A DNA stretch of 7,298 nt from Pseudomonadota bacterium (GCA_021817875.1 JAKAFQ010000201.1:1-7298); one strand, 5' to 3'. Shown: positions 1 to 6,001, counted from the stretch's first letter. Translations and numbers: made by a program. The notes: generated by a model from the sequence alone, not told the origin.

Positions 1-1800
1 ATCTCGGGCTCGCGCCTCTGCCGGGCGGCGCGCTGGGTATTCGTGGGGGACAGGACGCTGCCGCAGCTCACAGGCCTCACTGTGAATCGGGCGCTGGAAT
101 TTTTCGGCTCGCTCGCCCTGTCCGGGTGGCGCGGCGAAGTGGCGGCTCGGATCGTCCGGGAGGTGACCGGACGGCTGTGCTTCCTGGCCGACGTGGGACT
201 TTCGTATCTGACACTGGAGCGCGGCGCAGACACCCTCTCGGGTGGTGAAGCGCAGCGCATCCGCCTCGCCAGCCAGGTGGGCTCAGGGCTGACCGGAGTG
301 ATGTATATCCTGGACGAGCCCTCGATCGGGCTGCACCCGCGCGACAACCGCAGACTCCTCGCCACACTCAAGCGGCTGCGCGATCTGGGGAACACCGTGA
401 TCGTCGTGGAACACGACGAGGAAGCGATCCGGGCAGCGGACTACGTGGTCGACCTGGGCCCCGGTGCCGGAGTGCATGGGGGACAAGTGGTGGCCTGCGG
501 CACGCCCGCGCAGATCCAGGCGAGCGAAGCGTCGCTGACCGGCCAGTATCTGAGCGGCGCACGGCACATCGCGATACCGGGGCGCCGGGTGCCGCGTTCG
601 CCGGATCGGCAGATCCGCATCGTCGGCGCATCCGGCAATAATCTTCGCCACATCACTGCGGAGATCCCGCTGGGTCTGCTGACGTGCGTGACGGGCGTAT
701 CGGGTTCCGGTAAATCAACGCTGATCATCGACACGCTGTTCAACCACGCGGTTGCCGCCGTCAATGGCCGCAGAGGCGCCGCAGCAGTGCCAGACACGGG
801 CCCGTCGCGAGCCGATCGCCGCCAGCGTTCCGCACCATCGGTCGCTTTGGCGCGCGGCGACCGCGAACGTGCGGCAGCGCTCTCAAAACCCCCCGACGAG
901 GATGGAAATCGCGCCGGGGAACCGGCGGGAGACGCGGCACTGTCATCACACGCGGCAAATGGCAGAGGCCGACCTGCGCCGTGCGAACGGATCGAGGGCC
1001 TGGAGCAGATCGATTCGGTCATCGACATCGACCAGAGTCCGATTGGCCGCACGCCCCGTTCGAATCCCGCGACCTACACCAATGTCTTCTCCGCGATCCG
1101 CCAACTGTTCGCCGCCGTCCCGGAGGCGCGCGCCCGCGGATACGACGCGGGCCGTTTCAGTTTCAACGTCAGGGGAGGGCGATGCGAGGCTTGTCAGGGC
1201 GACGGAGTCATACGGGTGGAGATGCACTTCCTGCCCGATGTGTATGTACCGTGCGATGTGTGCCATGGGCAGCGCTATAACCGCGAGACTTTGGACATCC
1301 GTTACCGCAGCAGAAACATCCACGAAGTGCTGGAAATGACCGTGGAGGAAGCGCAACGGTTCTTCCAGAGTGTGCCCGCGGTGGCCAGCCGGCTGAAGAC
1401 GCTGTGCGAGGTGGGACTGTCGTACCTGCGCCTGGGCCAGAACGCGATCACCTTATCGGGTGGTGAAGCGCAGCGAGTCAAGCTCTCTCGCGAGCTGGCC
1501 AGACACACCGGAGGCCGTACGCTGTATATCCTGGACGAGCCGACCACGGGCCTGCACTGGCATGACGTGGCGCAGCTGCTGCAGGTCCTGCACCGGCTCC
1601 GCGATCAGGGCAACACCATCGTGGTCATCGAGCACCACCTCGATGTCATCAAGAGCGCCGACTGGTTGATCGATCTGGGACCGGAAGGGGGTGAGGGAGG
1701 GGGTGAGATCGTGGCCAGCGGCCCGCCCGATGCCGTGGCGGGTCAGGCGCGCTCGCACACCGGCGAGTACCTGCGGCCGATCCTGAATCGCCCCCAGTAA
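1..1800 (+). CDS. uvrA: UvrA, excinuclease ABC subunit A (3' part; 5' end outside window)
   Basis: UvrA is the cytoplasmic dimeric ATPase that finds DNA lesions and loads UvrB in nucleotide excision repair. The frame is open from base 1, so 599 C-terminal residues are visible, roughly the last 60% of a protein of about 940 residues. Numbering from base 1, I see ABC signature I (LSGGEAQR, 79-86), Walker B I (YILDEP, 102-107), H-loop His138, Walker A II (GVSGSGKST, 232-240), a C4 zinc module (Cys395, 398, 418, 421), signature II (485-492), Walker B II (Asp512-Glu513) and H-loop His545. The [20 protein letters not shown] block is intact. Two oddities: about 76 residues replace the 13 found in E. 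coli between Walker A II and that block, and the first codon (Ile) falls where E. coli has a Cys in a CxxCxGTRL motif. The gene ends in TAA, convergent with the lipoprotein gene. Identity is certain; the start is not visible. Confidence 0.97.
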   Translation: MSGSRLCRAARWVFVGDRTLPQLTGLTVNRALEFFGSLALSGWRGEVAARIVREVTGRLCFLADVGLSYLTLERGADTLSGGEAQRIRLASQVGSGLTGVMYILDEPSIGLHPRDNRRLLATLKRLRDLGNTVIVVEHDEEAIRAADYVVDLGPGAGVHGGQVVACGTPAQIQASEASLTGQYLSGARHIAIPGRRVPRSPDRQIRIVGASGNNLRHITAEIPLGLLTCVTGVSGSGKSTLIIDTLFNHAVAAVNGRRGAAAVPDTGPSRADRRQRSAPSVALARGDRERAAALSKPPDEDGNRAGEPAGDAALSSHAANGRGRPAPCERIEGLEQIDSVIDIDQSPIGRTPRSNPATYTNVFSAIRQLFAAVPEARARGYDAGRFSFNVRGGRCEACQGDGVIRVEMHFLPDVYVPCDVCHGQRYNRETLDIRYRSRNIHEVLEMTVEEAQRFFQSVPAVASRLKTLCEVGLSYLRLGQNAITLSGGEAQRVKLSRELARHTGGRTLYILDEPTTGLHWHDVAQLLQVLHRLRDQGNTIVVIEHHLDVIKSADWLIDLGPEGGEGGGEIVASGPPDAVAGQARSHTGEYLRPILNRPQ

Positions 1801-1803
1801 GGA

Positions 1804-1845
1804 CACGGCCCGTACAGAACGCTCTCGCGGTCCATACAGGCCGTG
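1804..1845. repeat. Inverted repeat just after the uvrA stop
   Basis: CACGGCC (1804-1810) is the exact reverse complement of GGCCGTG (1839-1845), with a 28-nt loop between them. It begins 3 nt after the uvrA stop codon. It could fold at the 3' end of the uvrA mRNA, but no T-tract follows, so it is not a canonical intrinsic terminator. The long loop also leaves chance as an explanation. Confidence 0.3.
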
Positions 1846-1862
1846 GGAAGCCGAGACCCGCC

Positions 1863-1879
1863 GGGGCGCAAACCGCCCC
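1863..1879 (-). terminator. GC-rich hairpin downstream of the lipoprotein gene (possible terminator, no U-tract)
   Basis: GGGGCG (1863-1868) and CGCCCC (1874-1879) form a perfect 6-bp stem with a 5-nt loop. On the minus strand a G-T wobble and a C-G pair extend it to about 8 bp. It lies 17 nt beyond the stop of the lipoprotein gene and also within the 3' region of uvrA. Neither strand has a U-tract after the stem, so it may be a 3'-end stabiliser or part of a factor-dependent terminator. The termination role is inferred. Confidence 0.35.
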
Positions 1880-1896
1880 AGCGAGGCATCGCCGAC

Positions 1897-2175
1897 TTAC
1901 TTGTTGCCGGACGGCGGGGTGGTGCCGCCACTGGCCGGAGGAGTCGAGCTGCCGCTGCCGCTGCTGGTGCTGGTGCCGCTGCTGCTGGTGCCGGAAGCGC
2001 CGCCACCATTATCGCTGCTGCTGGCCGGAGCGGCGGTGCTGCTGGACGGAGCAGCAGTGCTGCTGGAGGCCGGCGGCGTGGCGGCCGGAGTGGCCGTCTC
2101 GGAGGACGGCTGCTTGGCGCATGCGGTCAACAGCACCGCGGCGGCGAGCGCGCTAAGAGCAACTTTCGTATTCAT
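1897..2175 (-). CDS. Small low-complexity Ser/Thr/Ala/Pro/Gly-rich lipoprotein, function unknown
   Basis: This is a 92-residue protein. Residues 1-18 form a lipoprotein signal peptide: Lys at position 4, then a hydrophobic Ala/Val/Leu core. The lipobox LTAC places the lipidated Cys at residue 19. The mature +2 residue is Ala, not Asp, which by the E. coli Lol rule points to the outer membrane. The rest, about 73 residues, is almost entirely Ser, Thr, Ala, Pro and Gly, with repeats such as ASSSTAAP/SSSTAAP, and shows no fold, catalytic motif or Cys pair. The frame stays open upstream, but the signal peptide fixes the start at 2175; a weak GGGG stretch lies about 8 nt before it. Proteins of this shape can be disordered envelope tethers, but I do not recognise the family. 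Uncertainty remains because GC-rich repetitive DNA easily makes open frames; the textbook signal peptide is the main argument that it is real. Confidence 0.75.
   Translation of the reverse strand: MNTKVALSALAAAVLLTACAKQPSSETATPAATPPASSSTAAPSSSTAAPASSSDNGGGASGTSSSGTSTSSGSGSSTPPASGGTTPPSGNK
1930..2082 (-). repeat. Low-complexity GCTGCTGG/GGTGCCGG-type repeats within the lipoprotein gene
   Basis: The stretch is built of imperfect short units around gctgctgg, tgctggtgcc and ctggccggagc. On the minus strand they encode runs of Ser (mostly AGC), Ala, Thr and Pro. ctggccggag occurs twice (1931-1940 and 2021-2030). Such arrays are prone to slippage, so length variation between strains is likely; that is inference. 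Confidence 0.6.
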
Positions 2176-2271
2176 CGATGGTACCCCGATGGAGTGAGAG
2201 CTACGGGAAACAGGTTTTTGAACGAATTGTAGTCGTTCCGCGATTCCTTCACGGGTCGCGCGGGCGGGCAT

Positions 2272-2277
2272 TTTATA
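2272..2277 (-). promoter_or_regulatory. Possible -10 box for the lipoprotein gene
   Basis: TATAAA on the minus strand (plus-strand TTTATA) is a 5/6 match to the sigma-70 -10 consensus in an otherwise GC-rich region. It lies about 97 nt upstream of the start codon. I see no good -35 hexamer 16-18 nt further upstream; TGTTTC sits at 17 nt and matches poorly. A second candidate, TACAAT (2226-2231), is closer to the gene and also lacks a -35 element. Confidence 0.28.
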
Positions 2278-2305
2278 GGGTAATGACGCGATTTGAAACA
2301 GGCAA

Positions 2306-2327
2306 ACTGTCGCTGACGGACGACAGT
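2306..2327. repeat. 7-bp perfect inverted repeat in the lipoprotein-pepQ divergent region
   Basis: ACTGTCG (2306-2312) and CGACAGT (2321-2327) are exact reverse complements separated by 8 nt. The layout fits either a dimeric repressor site or an RNA hairpin. It lies about 30 bp upstream of the candidate lipoprotein -10 box and about 130 bp upstream of the pepQ start. I do not match it to a known operator. Confidence 0.45.
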
Positions 2328-2341
2328 CGCTTTCGCATCCC

Positions 2342-2359
2342 GGTCCTGCGCTGCGGACC
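2342..2359. repeat. 5-bp inverted repeat in the lipoprotein-pepQ divergent region
   Basis: GGTCC (2342-2346) pairs with GGACC (2355-2359) across 8 nt, the same arm spacing as the 2306-2327 repeat although the arms differ in sequence. The short arms make chance likely in DNA this rich in GC. Confidence 0.25.
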
Positions 2360-2405
2360 ACCCGGGGCGGTCGATCCGCTGGTGAGTCGTTGACCCGGCG
2401 GTATC

Positions 2406-2419
2406 GCGGGAGTTCCCGC
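2406..2419. repeat. GCGGGA-GT-TCCCGC palindrome just upstream of pepQ
   Basis: A perfect 6-bp inverted repeat with a 2-nt centre. It lies 8 bp upstream of the TACAAT candidate -10 box of pepQ, covering the place where a -35 element would be expected. That position suits an operator or activator site. No regulator is identifiable. Confidence 0.4.
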
Positions 2420-2426
2420 CAGTCCG

Positions 2427-2432
2427 TACAAT
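2427..2432 (+). promoter_or_regulatory. Possible -10 box for pepQ
   Basis: TACAAT is a 5/6 match to the -10 consensus, 22 nt before the chosen pepQ ATG, which would give a short leader. At 17-nt spacing the -35 region reads TCGCGG, not a recognisable -35. TTGACC at 2390-2395 looks like a -35 but is 31 nt away, too far. The promoter may therefore be activator-dependent, or the match may be chance. Confidence 0.3.
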
Positions 2433-2441
2433 GACCATTTT

Positions 2442-2446
2442 GGGGA
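2442..2446 (+). promoter_or_regulatory. Ribosome-binding site deciding the pepQ start
   Basis: GGGGA stands 8 nt before the ATG at 2455. The in-frame upstream ATG at 2431 has its nearest purine-rich stretch (GGGAG, 2408-2412) 18 nt away and overlaps the TACAAT box, so 2455 is preferred. Confidence 0.55.
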
Positions 2447-2454
2447 CTCTGCGC

Positions 2455-3816
2455 ATGCCCGACGCGGTCGCCACCTGCTCATCCCCCGAACCGCTCGAGA
2501 GCCTCTTCGGTCCGCATCTGGACACAGTCTGCCTGCGCAGCGCCCGGGCCCTCGAGGCCTGCGGCTATGCGGCGCTGCTCGTGCACTCCGGCTCGCTGCT
2601 GCCGGTATTCCAGGATGACCGTACCCACCCCTTCGAGGTGAACTCCGCCTTCAAGGTCTGGGCACCCCTCGGGGAACCGGACTGCTTCGTGTACTTTGAA
2701 CCGGGGCAGCGCCCGAGGCTGCTGTTCACCCAACGAACCGATTACTGGCACAAGCCGCCGGCGCCGCCGGAGGGCTACTGGACTGCGCACTTCGACCTGC
2801 GGGCGTGCGCCAGTCGCGAATCGGCCCGTGGACTGCTGCCGCCGCGGCTTGGCGCAACCGCCTACCTGGGGGCGACCTTCCCCGAGCTGACCGGTTGGGG
2901 CGTGGCCGCCAGCAACCCTCCACGCCTTCTGCGGCATCTGGACTTCGGCCGCGCGGTAAAATCGCCGTACGAGCTCGCCTGCCTGCGCGAGGCCAACCGC
3001 CTGGGCGTCCGGGGACACCTGGCGGCCCAGAGGGCTTTTTCGGCAGGCGGATCGGAATTCGACATCGAGCTCGCTTTCCTCGCGGCCTGCGGGCTGCGCG
3101 AGCAGGAGCTGCCCTACAATCCCATCATCGCCCAGAACGAGAACGGCTCGGTACTGCACTACCAGGTACTGGAGAAAAACCCGCCTGCGCAGCGGCACTC
3201 GCTGCTGATCGATGCGGGCGCGCAGTTCGCCGGCTATGCCAGTGACATCACCCGGACGTATTCGGCCGAACCCGGGGAGTTCCCCGCGCTGATCGCACGG
3301 ATGGACACACTGCAGCAGACATTGTGCGCCAGCGTCAAGGCCGGCGTCGACTGGCGCCAGGTCCATCTGCGCGCACATCAATTGACGGCGGATCTGCTGC
3401 GGGAGGTGGGACTCATCACCTGCGGCGCCGACGAAGCGCTCGCCGCCGGGGTGACCGGCGTGTTCCTGCCCCACGGCGTCGGCCACCTGTTGGGACTGCA
3501 GGTGCACGATGCGGGAGGACTCATAGGCTCACCCGACGGCGGAGACATTCCCCGACCCGAGGGCCACCCCCACCTGCGCCTCACCCGAGTCCTGGAAAAG
3601 GGCTTCGTGGTGACCCTGGAGCCGGGAATCTACTTCATCGAGCCGCTGCTGTCGGCGGCGAGCGCCGACGAACGAGCCCGCCTCATCGACTGGTCCCGCG
3701 TGGACTCCCTGCGCCACTTCGGCGGCATCCGCATCGAGGATGACCTGGCGGTGAGCGCCGCGGGATGCGAGAACCTGACTCGCGAGGCGTTCCGCGCCGA
3801 GCAGACCCGAGGCTGA
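2455..3816 (+). CDS. pepQ: PepQ, Xaa-Pro dipeptidase (prolidase)
   Basis: PepQ is a cytoplasmic metallo-dipeptidase that hydrolyses X-Pro dipeptides, finishing the breakdown of proline-containing peptides; the E. coli enzyme also cleaves some organophosphate esters. From the ATG at 2455 the protein has 453 residues against 443 in E. coli, and it aligns throughout. The N-terminal creatinase-like domain (about 1-165) contains the PepQ-type HSG, VFQDD and DYWH segments. The C-terminal pita-bread M24 domain carries all five dinuclear-metal ligands: Asp253 (LIDAG), Asp264 (SDITRT), His344 (GVGHLLG), Glu389 (LEPGIYF) and Glu428 (GIRIEDD). His340 (PHG) and His351 (QVHD) are also kept. An in-frame ATG at 2431 would add 8 residues but has a poorly placed ribosome-binding site. 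The gene stands alone, divergent from the lipoprotein gene and convergent with mscL 36 bp away. All catalytic residues are present, so it should be active. Confidence 0.95.
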   Translation: MPDAVATCSSPEPLESLFGPHLDTVCLRSARALEACGYAALLVHSGSLLPVFQDDRTHPFEVNSAFKVWAPLGEPDCFVYFEPGQRPRLLFTQRTDYWHKPPAPPEGYWTAHFDLRACASRESARGLLPPRLGATAYLGATFPELTGWGVAASNPPRLLRHLDFGRAVKSPYELACLREANRLGVRGHLAAQRAFSAGGSEFDIELAFLAACGLREQELPYNPIIAQNENGSVLHYQVLEKNPPAQRHSLLIDAGAQFAGYASDITRTYSAEPGEFPALIARMDTLQQTLCASVKAGVDWRQVHLRAHQLTADLLREVGLITCGADEALAAGVTGVFLPHGVGHLLGLQVHDAGGLIGSPDGGDIPRPEGHPHLRLTRVLEKGFVVTLEPGIYFIEPLLSAASADERARLIDWSRVDSLRHFGGIRIEDDLAVSAAGCENLTREAFRAEQTRG

Positions 3817-3852
3817 GCCAGCCGCAAACCCCGCCGATTCGAGCCTCCGGAC

Positions 3853-4251
3853 TTACCGCTTCGCGAGCAGGTCGCGGATCTCCCCGAGCAGTTCCTCTGA
3901 CTTGGTCGGCGGGACCGTTACGGCCGGCGCCGGCGCCGGCGCCCGCTTCAGCCGGTTGATCACCTTGACGAGGAAGAAAATCGCCAACGCGATCAGCACG
4001 AAATCAATGATCGACTGGATGAACATGCCGTATTCCAGCATGACCGGCTTGCCGGCCGGACTGGTGCCGATCTGCACGGCAAGCTTGCCGAAGCTGACCC
4101 GGCCGATGAGCAGGCCGAGCGGTGGCATGAGGACGTCGGCGACCAGGGTACTCACGATCTTACCGAAGGCCGCGCCGATCACCAGGCCCACGGCCATGTC
4201 CACCACGTTACCCTTGACCGCGAATTCCTTGAACTCGGATAAGAGGCTCAT
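3853..4251 (-). CDS. mscL: MscL, large-conductance mechanosensitive channel
   Basis: MscL is a homopentameric inner-membrane channel that opens under high membrane tension and releases solutes during hypo-osmotic shock. The protein has 132 residues (136 in E. coli). An amphipathic N-terminal helix (1-13) precedes GNVVDMAVG and TM1 (about 14-45, including gate-region Gly22 and the [18 protein letters not shown] core). A periplasmic loop (46-73) follows, then TM2 (about 74-100) and a C-terminal helix ending [14 protein letters not shown]. The linker after TM2 is [14 protein letters not shown], where E. coli has the charged RKKEEP cluster, so the two acidic residues are absent. Start choice is supported by GGGGAGG (4259-4265) 7 nt upstream. 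A plausible own promoter lies at 4282-4310. The gene sits downstream of rplQ on the same strand with a 246-bp gap, so it is probably a separate transcript with possible read-through. Confidence 0.97.
   Translation of the reverse strand: MSLLSEFKEFAVKGNVVDMAVGLVIGAAFGKIVSTLVADVLMPPLGLLIGRVSFGKLAVQIGTSPAGKPVMLEYGMFIQSIIDFVLIALAIFFLVKVINRLKRAPAPAPAVTVPPTKSEELLGEIRDLLAKR
3926..3943. repeat. Triple GGCGCC self-complementary repeat inside mscL
   Basis: Three back-to-back copies of GGCGCC form an 18-bp fully self-complementary tract. On the minus strand it encodes the Ala-Pro repeats in the MscL linker after TM2. It could form a strong hairpin in the mRNA and is a likely site of copy-number change. 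Confidence 0.6.
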
Positions 4252-4281
4252 CGCTCACCCTCCCCGAAAACCAGTGGCGGG

Positions 4282-4310
4282 AGCGTAGCCGAACAGCAAC
4301 CGGATGGCAA
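4282..4310 (-). promoter_or_regulatory. Candidate sigma-70 promoter of mscL
   Basis: On the minus strand TTGCCA (4305-4310; 5/6 match to TTGACA) is followed after exactly 17 nt by TACGCT (4282-4287; 3/6 match, with the first, second and last bases of TATAAT kept). Transcription would start near 4275, giving a leader of about 25 nt that contains the strong GGGGAGG ribosome-binding site. The spacing and position are good; the -10 is weak, as often in GC-rich genomes. Confidence 0.45.
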
Positions 4311-4375
4311 AAGAACACCGTCCCCACCGCCTACGCGGCCGATCCGGTACGCCAGCAGGTAAAATCCAGGATCGA

Positions 4376-4410
4376 GGCGCACCCGTTGCGCCACTCGAGC
4401 GCACCGCTCG
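4376..4410 (-). terminator. Tandem hairpins downstream of rplQ (possible end of the alpha operon)
   Basis: Read on the minus strand, two perfect stems follow one another: CGAGCG-GTG-CGCTCG (4396-4410), then after 3 nt GGCGCA-ACGGG-TGCGCC (4376-4392). They lie about 90-120 nt beyond the rplQ stop. The nearest T-run (TTTT, 4361-4364) is about 12 nt past the second stem, too far for a classical intrinsic terminator. The remainder of the 4252-4497 gap shows only the mscL promoter candidate and no supportable gene. Confidence 0.35.
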
Positions 4411-4497
4411 GCAGCGCCCGACACGCGCACCGCAGCACGTGCCCCGGCGTAGGGACCGGAACTGCCCGAGCGCGCGGGGTGGATGGATCGGGAGCGG

Positions 4498-4905
4498 TTA
4501 GCGGCGAGCCTTCCCGCTGCTCTGCGGCGCCGGGGCTTCGGCGGCCGCCGGCCCATCGACCAGCTGCATCAGCGCCATCGGGGCGGCATCGCCCGCCCGG
4601 GGCATCATGCGCAGAATCCGCGTATAGCCGCCGGGGCGCTTTTTGAAGCGCGGTCCGAGATCGGTAAACAGCTTCTCCACCACCGCGGCATCGCGCAGAC
4701 GGGAGAACGCCAGGCGCCGGTTGGCATCGGCGTCGGTCTTGCCCAGCGTGATCAGCGGCTCGACCACGCGCCGCAGCTCCTTGGCCTTCGGCAGAGTGGT
4801 GCGGATGGTCTCGTGCCGCAGAAGCGACACGCTCATGTTGCGCATCAGCGCATGCCGGTGCGAGCTGTTACGCGACAGTTGCCGGCCGGTGAGGTGGTGG
4901 CGCAT
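4498..4905 (-). CDS. rplQ: Ribosomal protein L17 (bL17)
   Basis: L17 binds 23S rRNA in the large ribosomal subunit, near the peptide exit tunnel. The 135-residue protein follows the family closely: [20 protein letters not shown] at the N-terminus, then [46 protein letters not shown] and [16 protein letters not shown]. coli L17 has 127 residues; the extra length is a C-terminal Ala/Pro/Ser tail ending in basic residues (about 118-135). It is the last gene of the alpha operon, 12 nt after the rpoA stop, as in E. coli. AAGGA, overlapping the rpoA TAA, stands 9 nt before its ATG, which suggests coupled translation. Confidence 0.98.
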   Translation of the reverse strand: MRHHLTGRQLSRNSSHRHALMRNMSVSLLRHETIRTTLPKAKELRRVVEPLITLGKTDADANRRLAFSRLRDAAVVEKLFTDLGPRFKKRPGGYTRILRMMPRAGDAAPMALMQLVDGPAAAEAPAPQSSGKARR

Positions 4906-4914
4906 TGCTGGGAA

Positions 4915-4920
4915 TCCTTA
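4915..4920 (-). promoter_or_regulatory. rplQ ribosome-binding site overlapping the rpoA stop codon
   Basis: The minus-strand sequence TAAGGA contains both the rpoA stop (TAA, 4918-4920) and the rplQ Shine-Dalgarno core (AAGGA, 4915-4919), with 9 nt to the rplQ ATG. A ribosome terminating on rpoA would sit on the rplQ initiation region, a usual arrangement for translational coupling. Confidence 0.7.
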
Positions 4921-5919
4921 GATCGTGTGTTCTTCGCCGTGTTTGAGACTGGCCGGCGGCCAGCCCTCGAGCCGCATGCCGAGCATCAGCCCGTGACTGT
5001 GCAGCACTTCCTTGATCTCGGTGAGCGACTTCTTGCCCAGATTCGGCGTGCGCAGCAGCTCCACCTCCGTGCGCTGCACCAGATCGCCGATGTAGTGGAT
5101 GTTCTCGGCCTTGAGGCAGTTGGCACTGCGCACGGTGAGCTCGAGCTCGTCGACGGGGCGCAGCAGGATCGGGTCGAACTGCATCTCGGTGACCTTGGCG
5201 GTGGTCTCCTCCTCGCCCTGCAGGTCGACGAACACCGACAGCTGGTCCTTGAGGATGCTGCCGGCGCGGCGGATGGCCTCCTCCGCATCGATCGTGCCGT
5301 TGGTCTCGATATCGATGACCAGCTTGTCGAGGTCGGTGCGCTGCTCGACGCGCGCGGCCTCGACCGAGTAGGTCACCCGACGCACGGGCGAAAAGGACGC
5401 ATCGAGCTGCAGTCTGCCGATCGGCCGGGTTTGCTCCTCGAAGGCGGCGCGGGCCGCCGCCGGCCGATAGCCCCGGCCGCGCTCGACACGCAGCGTCATG
5501 CTGAGCTCGCCGGCCTGAGTCAGGTTGGCGATGACCAGCTCCGGATTGACGACGTCGATGTCGTGGTCGGCCTGGATATCACCGGCGGTCACCGGACCCG
5601 GCCCCTTCTTGTGCAGCCGCAGCTCGGCGTTGTCGCGCGAGTGCATGCGGATGGCGACGCCCTTGAGGTTCAACAGGATGTCGACAACGTCCTCCTGGAC
5701 GCCCTCGATGCTGGTGTACTCATGCAGCACCCCGTCGATTTCAACCTCAGTGACTGCGCTGCCGGGCATGGAGGAAAGCAGCACGCGCCGCAGCGCGTTG
5801 CCAAGCGTATGGCCGAAGCCGCGCTCGAACGGCTCGATGGTGACCCGCGCCTGGCGAGGGGCAACGGGCTGCACCTTCACGACGCGCGGCTTCAAGAACT
5901 CTGTGACGGATCCCTGCAT
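4918..5919 (-). CDS. rpoA: RNA polymerase alpha subunit
   Basis: Alpha dimerises to seed RNA polymerase assembly, and its C-terminal domain contacts UP elements and activators. The protein has 333 residues (329 in E. coli). The N-terminal domain (1 to about 233) keeps [15 protein letters not shown] with assembly residue Arg45, [18 protein letters not shown], and [15 protein letters not shown] with the [13 protein letters not shown] block. A linker (about 234-248) leads to the C-terminal domain with [25 protein letters not shown] and [19 protein letters not shown]-contact residues equivalent to E. coli Arg265, Asn268, Lys271, Gly296 and Lys298 are all present, shifted by one. The start at 5919 matches the family N-terminus [12 protein letters not shown] and has AAGGTGAG just upstream; the frame continues 5' only to an unsupported TTG. 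The last residues (KHGEEHTI) are specific to this lineage. It lies between rpsD and rplQ in the operon. Confidence 0.99.
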   Translation of the reverse strand: MQGSVTEFLKPRVVKVQPVAPRQARVTIEPFERGFGHTLGNALRRVLLSSMPGSAVTEVEIDGVLHEYTSIEGVQEDVVDILLNLKGVAIRMHSRDNAELRLHKKGPGPVTAGDIQADHDIDVVNPELVIANLTQAGELSMTLRVERGRGYRPAAARAAFEEQTRPIGRLQLDASFSPVRRVTYSVEAARVEQRTDLDKLVIDIETNGTIDAEEAIRRAGSILKDQLSVFVDLQGEEETTAKVTEMQFDPILLRPVDELELTVRSANCLKAENIHYIGDLVQRTEVELLRTPNLGKKSLTEIKEVLHSHGLMLGMRLEGWPPASLKHGEEHTI

Positions 5920-5925
5920 TGCAGT

Positions 5926-5933
5926 CTCACCTT
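5926..5933 (-). promoter_or_regulatory. Strong ribosome-binding site fixing the rpoA start
   Basis: AAGGTGAG on the minus strand ends 6 nt before the ATG at 5917-5919. It rules out the in-frame TTG at 5941-5943, which lies upstream of this site. Confidence 0.7.
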
Positions 5934-5950
5934 GCCGGCTCAAAGCCGGC
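5934..5950 (-). repeat. Hairpin directly upstream of the rpoA ribosome-binding site
   Basis: GCCGGC (5945-5950) and GCCGGC (5934-5939) pair perfectly on the minus strand around a TTTGA loop, ending immediately before the AAGGTGAG ribosome-binding site. It sits in an 82-nt rpsD-rpoA gap. Further upstream in the same gap are CCGAT/ATCGG (5956-5960/5971-5975) and the GGGCGCGCCC palindrome (5982-5991). No promoter is evident. A role in expression or processing is inferred. Confidence 0.45.
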
Positions 5951-6001
5951 GCAAACCGATACCATGGGCAATCGGCCGGCGGGGCGCGCCCGCGCAGCCA
6001 A

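Noticed and set aside
769..978. UvrA insertion as an insertion sequence or intein
   Set aside because: It is only about 190-210 nt, in frame, with no transposase, splicing motifs, terminal repeats or target-site duplication visible.
752..1339. Plus-strand open frame in another phase across the UvrA insertion
   Set aside because: Considered as evidence for a frameshift. The uvrA frame itself is continuous through the insertion and conserved on both sides, and this alternative translation resembles no protein.
1901..2197. Leu/Val-rich plus-strand frame opposite the lipoprotein gene, looking like a membrane protein
   Set aside because: It is the reverse of Ser/Ala/Pro repeats (AGC runs read as GCT/CTG), so its hydrophobicity is an artefact. 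The minus frame has a proper signal peptide and lipobox.
2390..2395. TTGACC as a -35 element for pepQ
   Set aside because: It is 31 nt from TACAAT, and at 16-18 nt downstream there is no -10 sequence.
2479..3507. Long minus-strand open frame (342 codons) antisense to pepQ
   Set aside because: It lies opposite a gene with every catalytic residue intact, has no recognisable domain, and starts and stops without regard to gene boundaries.
4370..4420. tRNA-like stems downstream of rplQ
   Set aside because: The tandem stems suggested D- and T-arms, but there is no acceptor stem, anticodon arm or T-loop consensus.
4248..4556. Minus-strand frame filling the gap between rplQ and mscL
   Set aside because: It overlaps the end of rplQ in another phase, is very Arg-rich, has no family likeness, and covers the putative mscL promoter.
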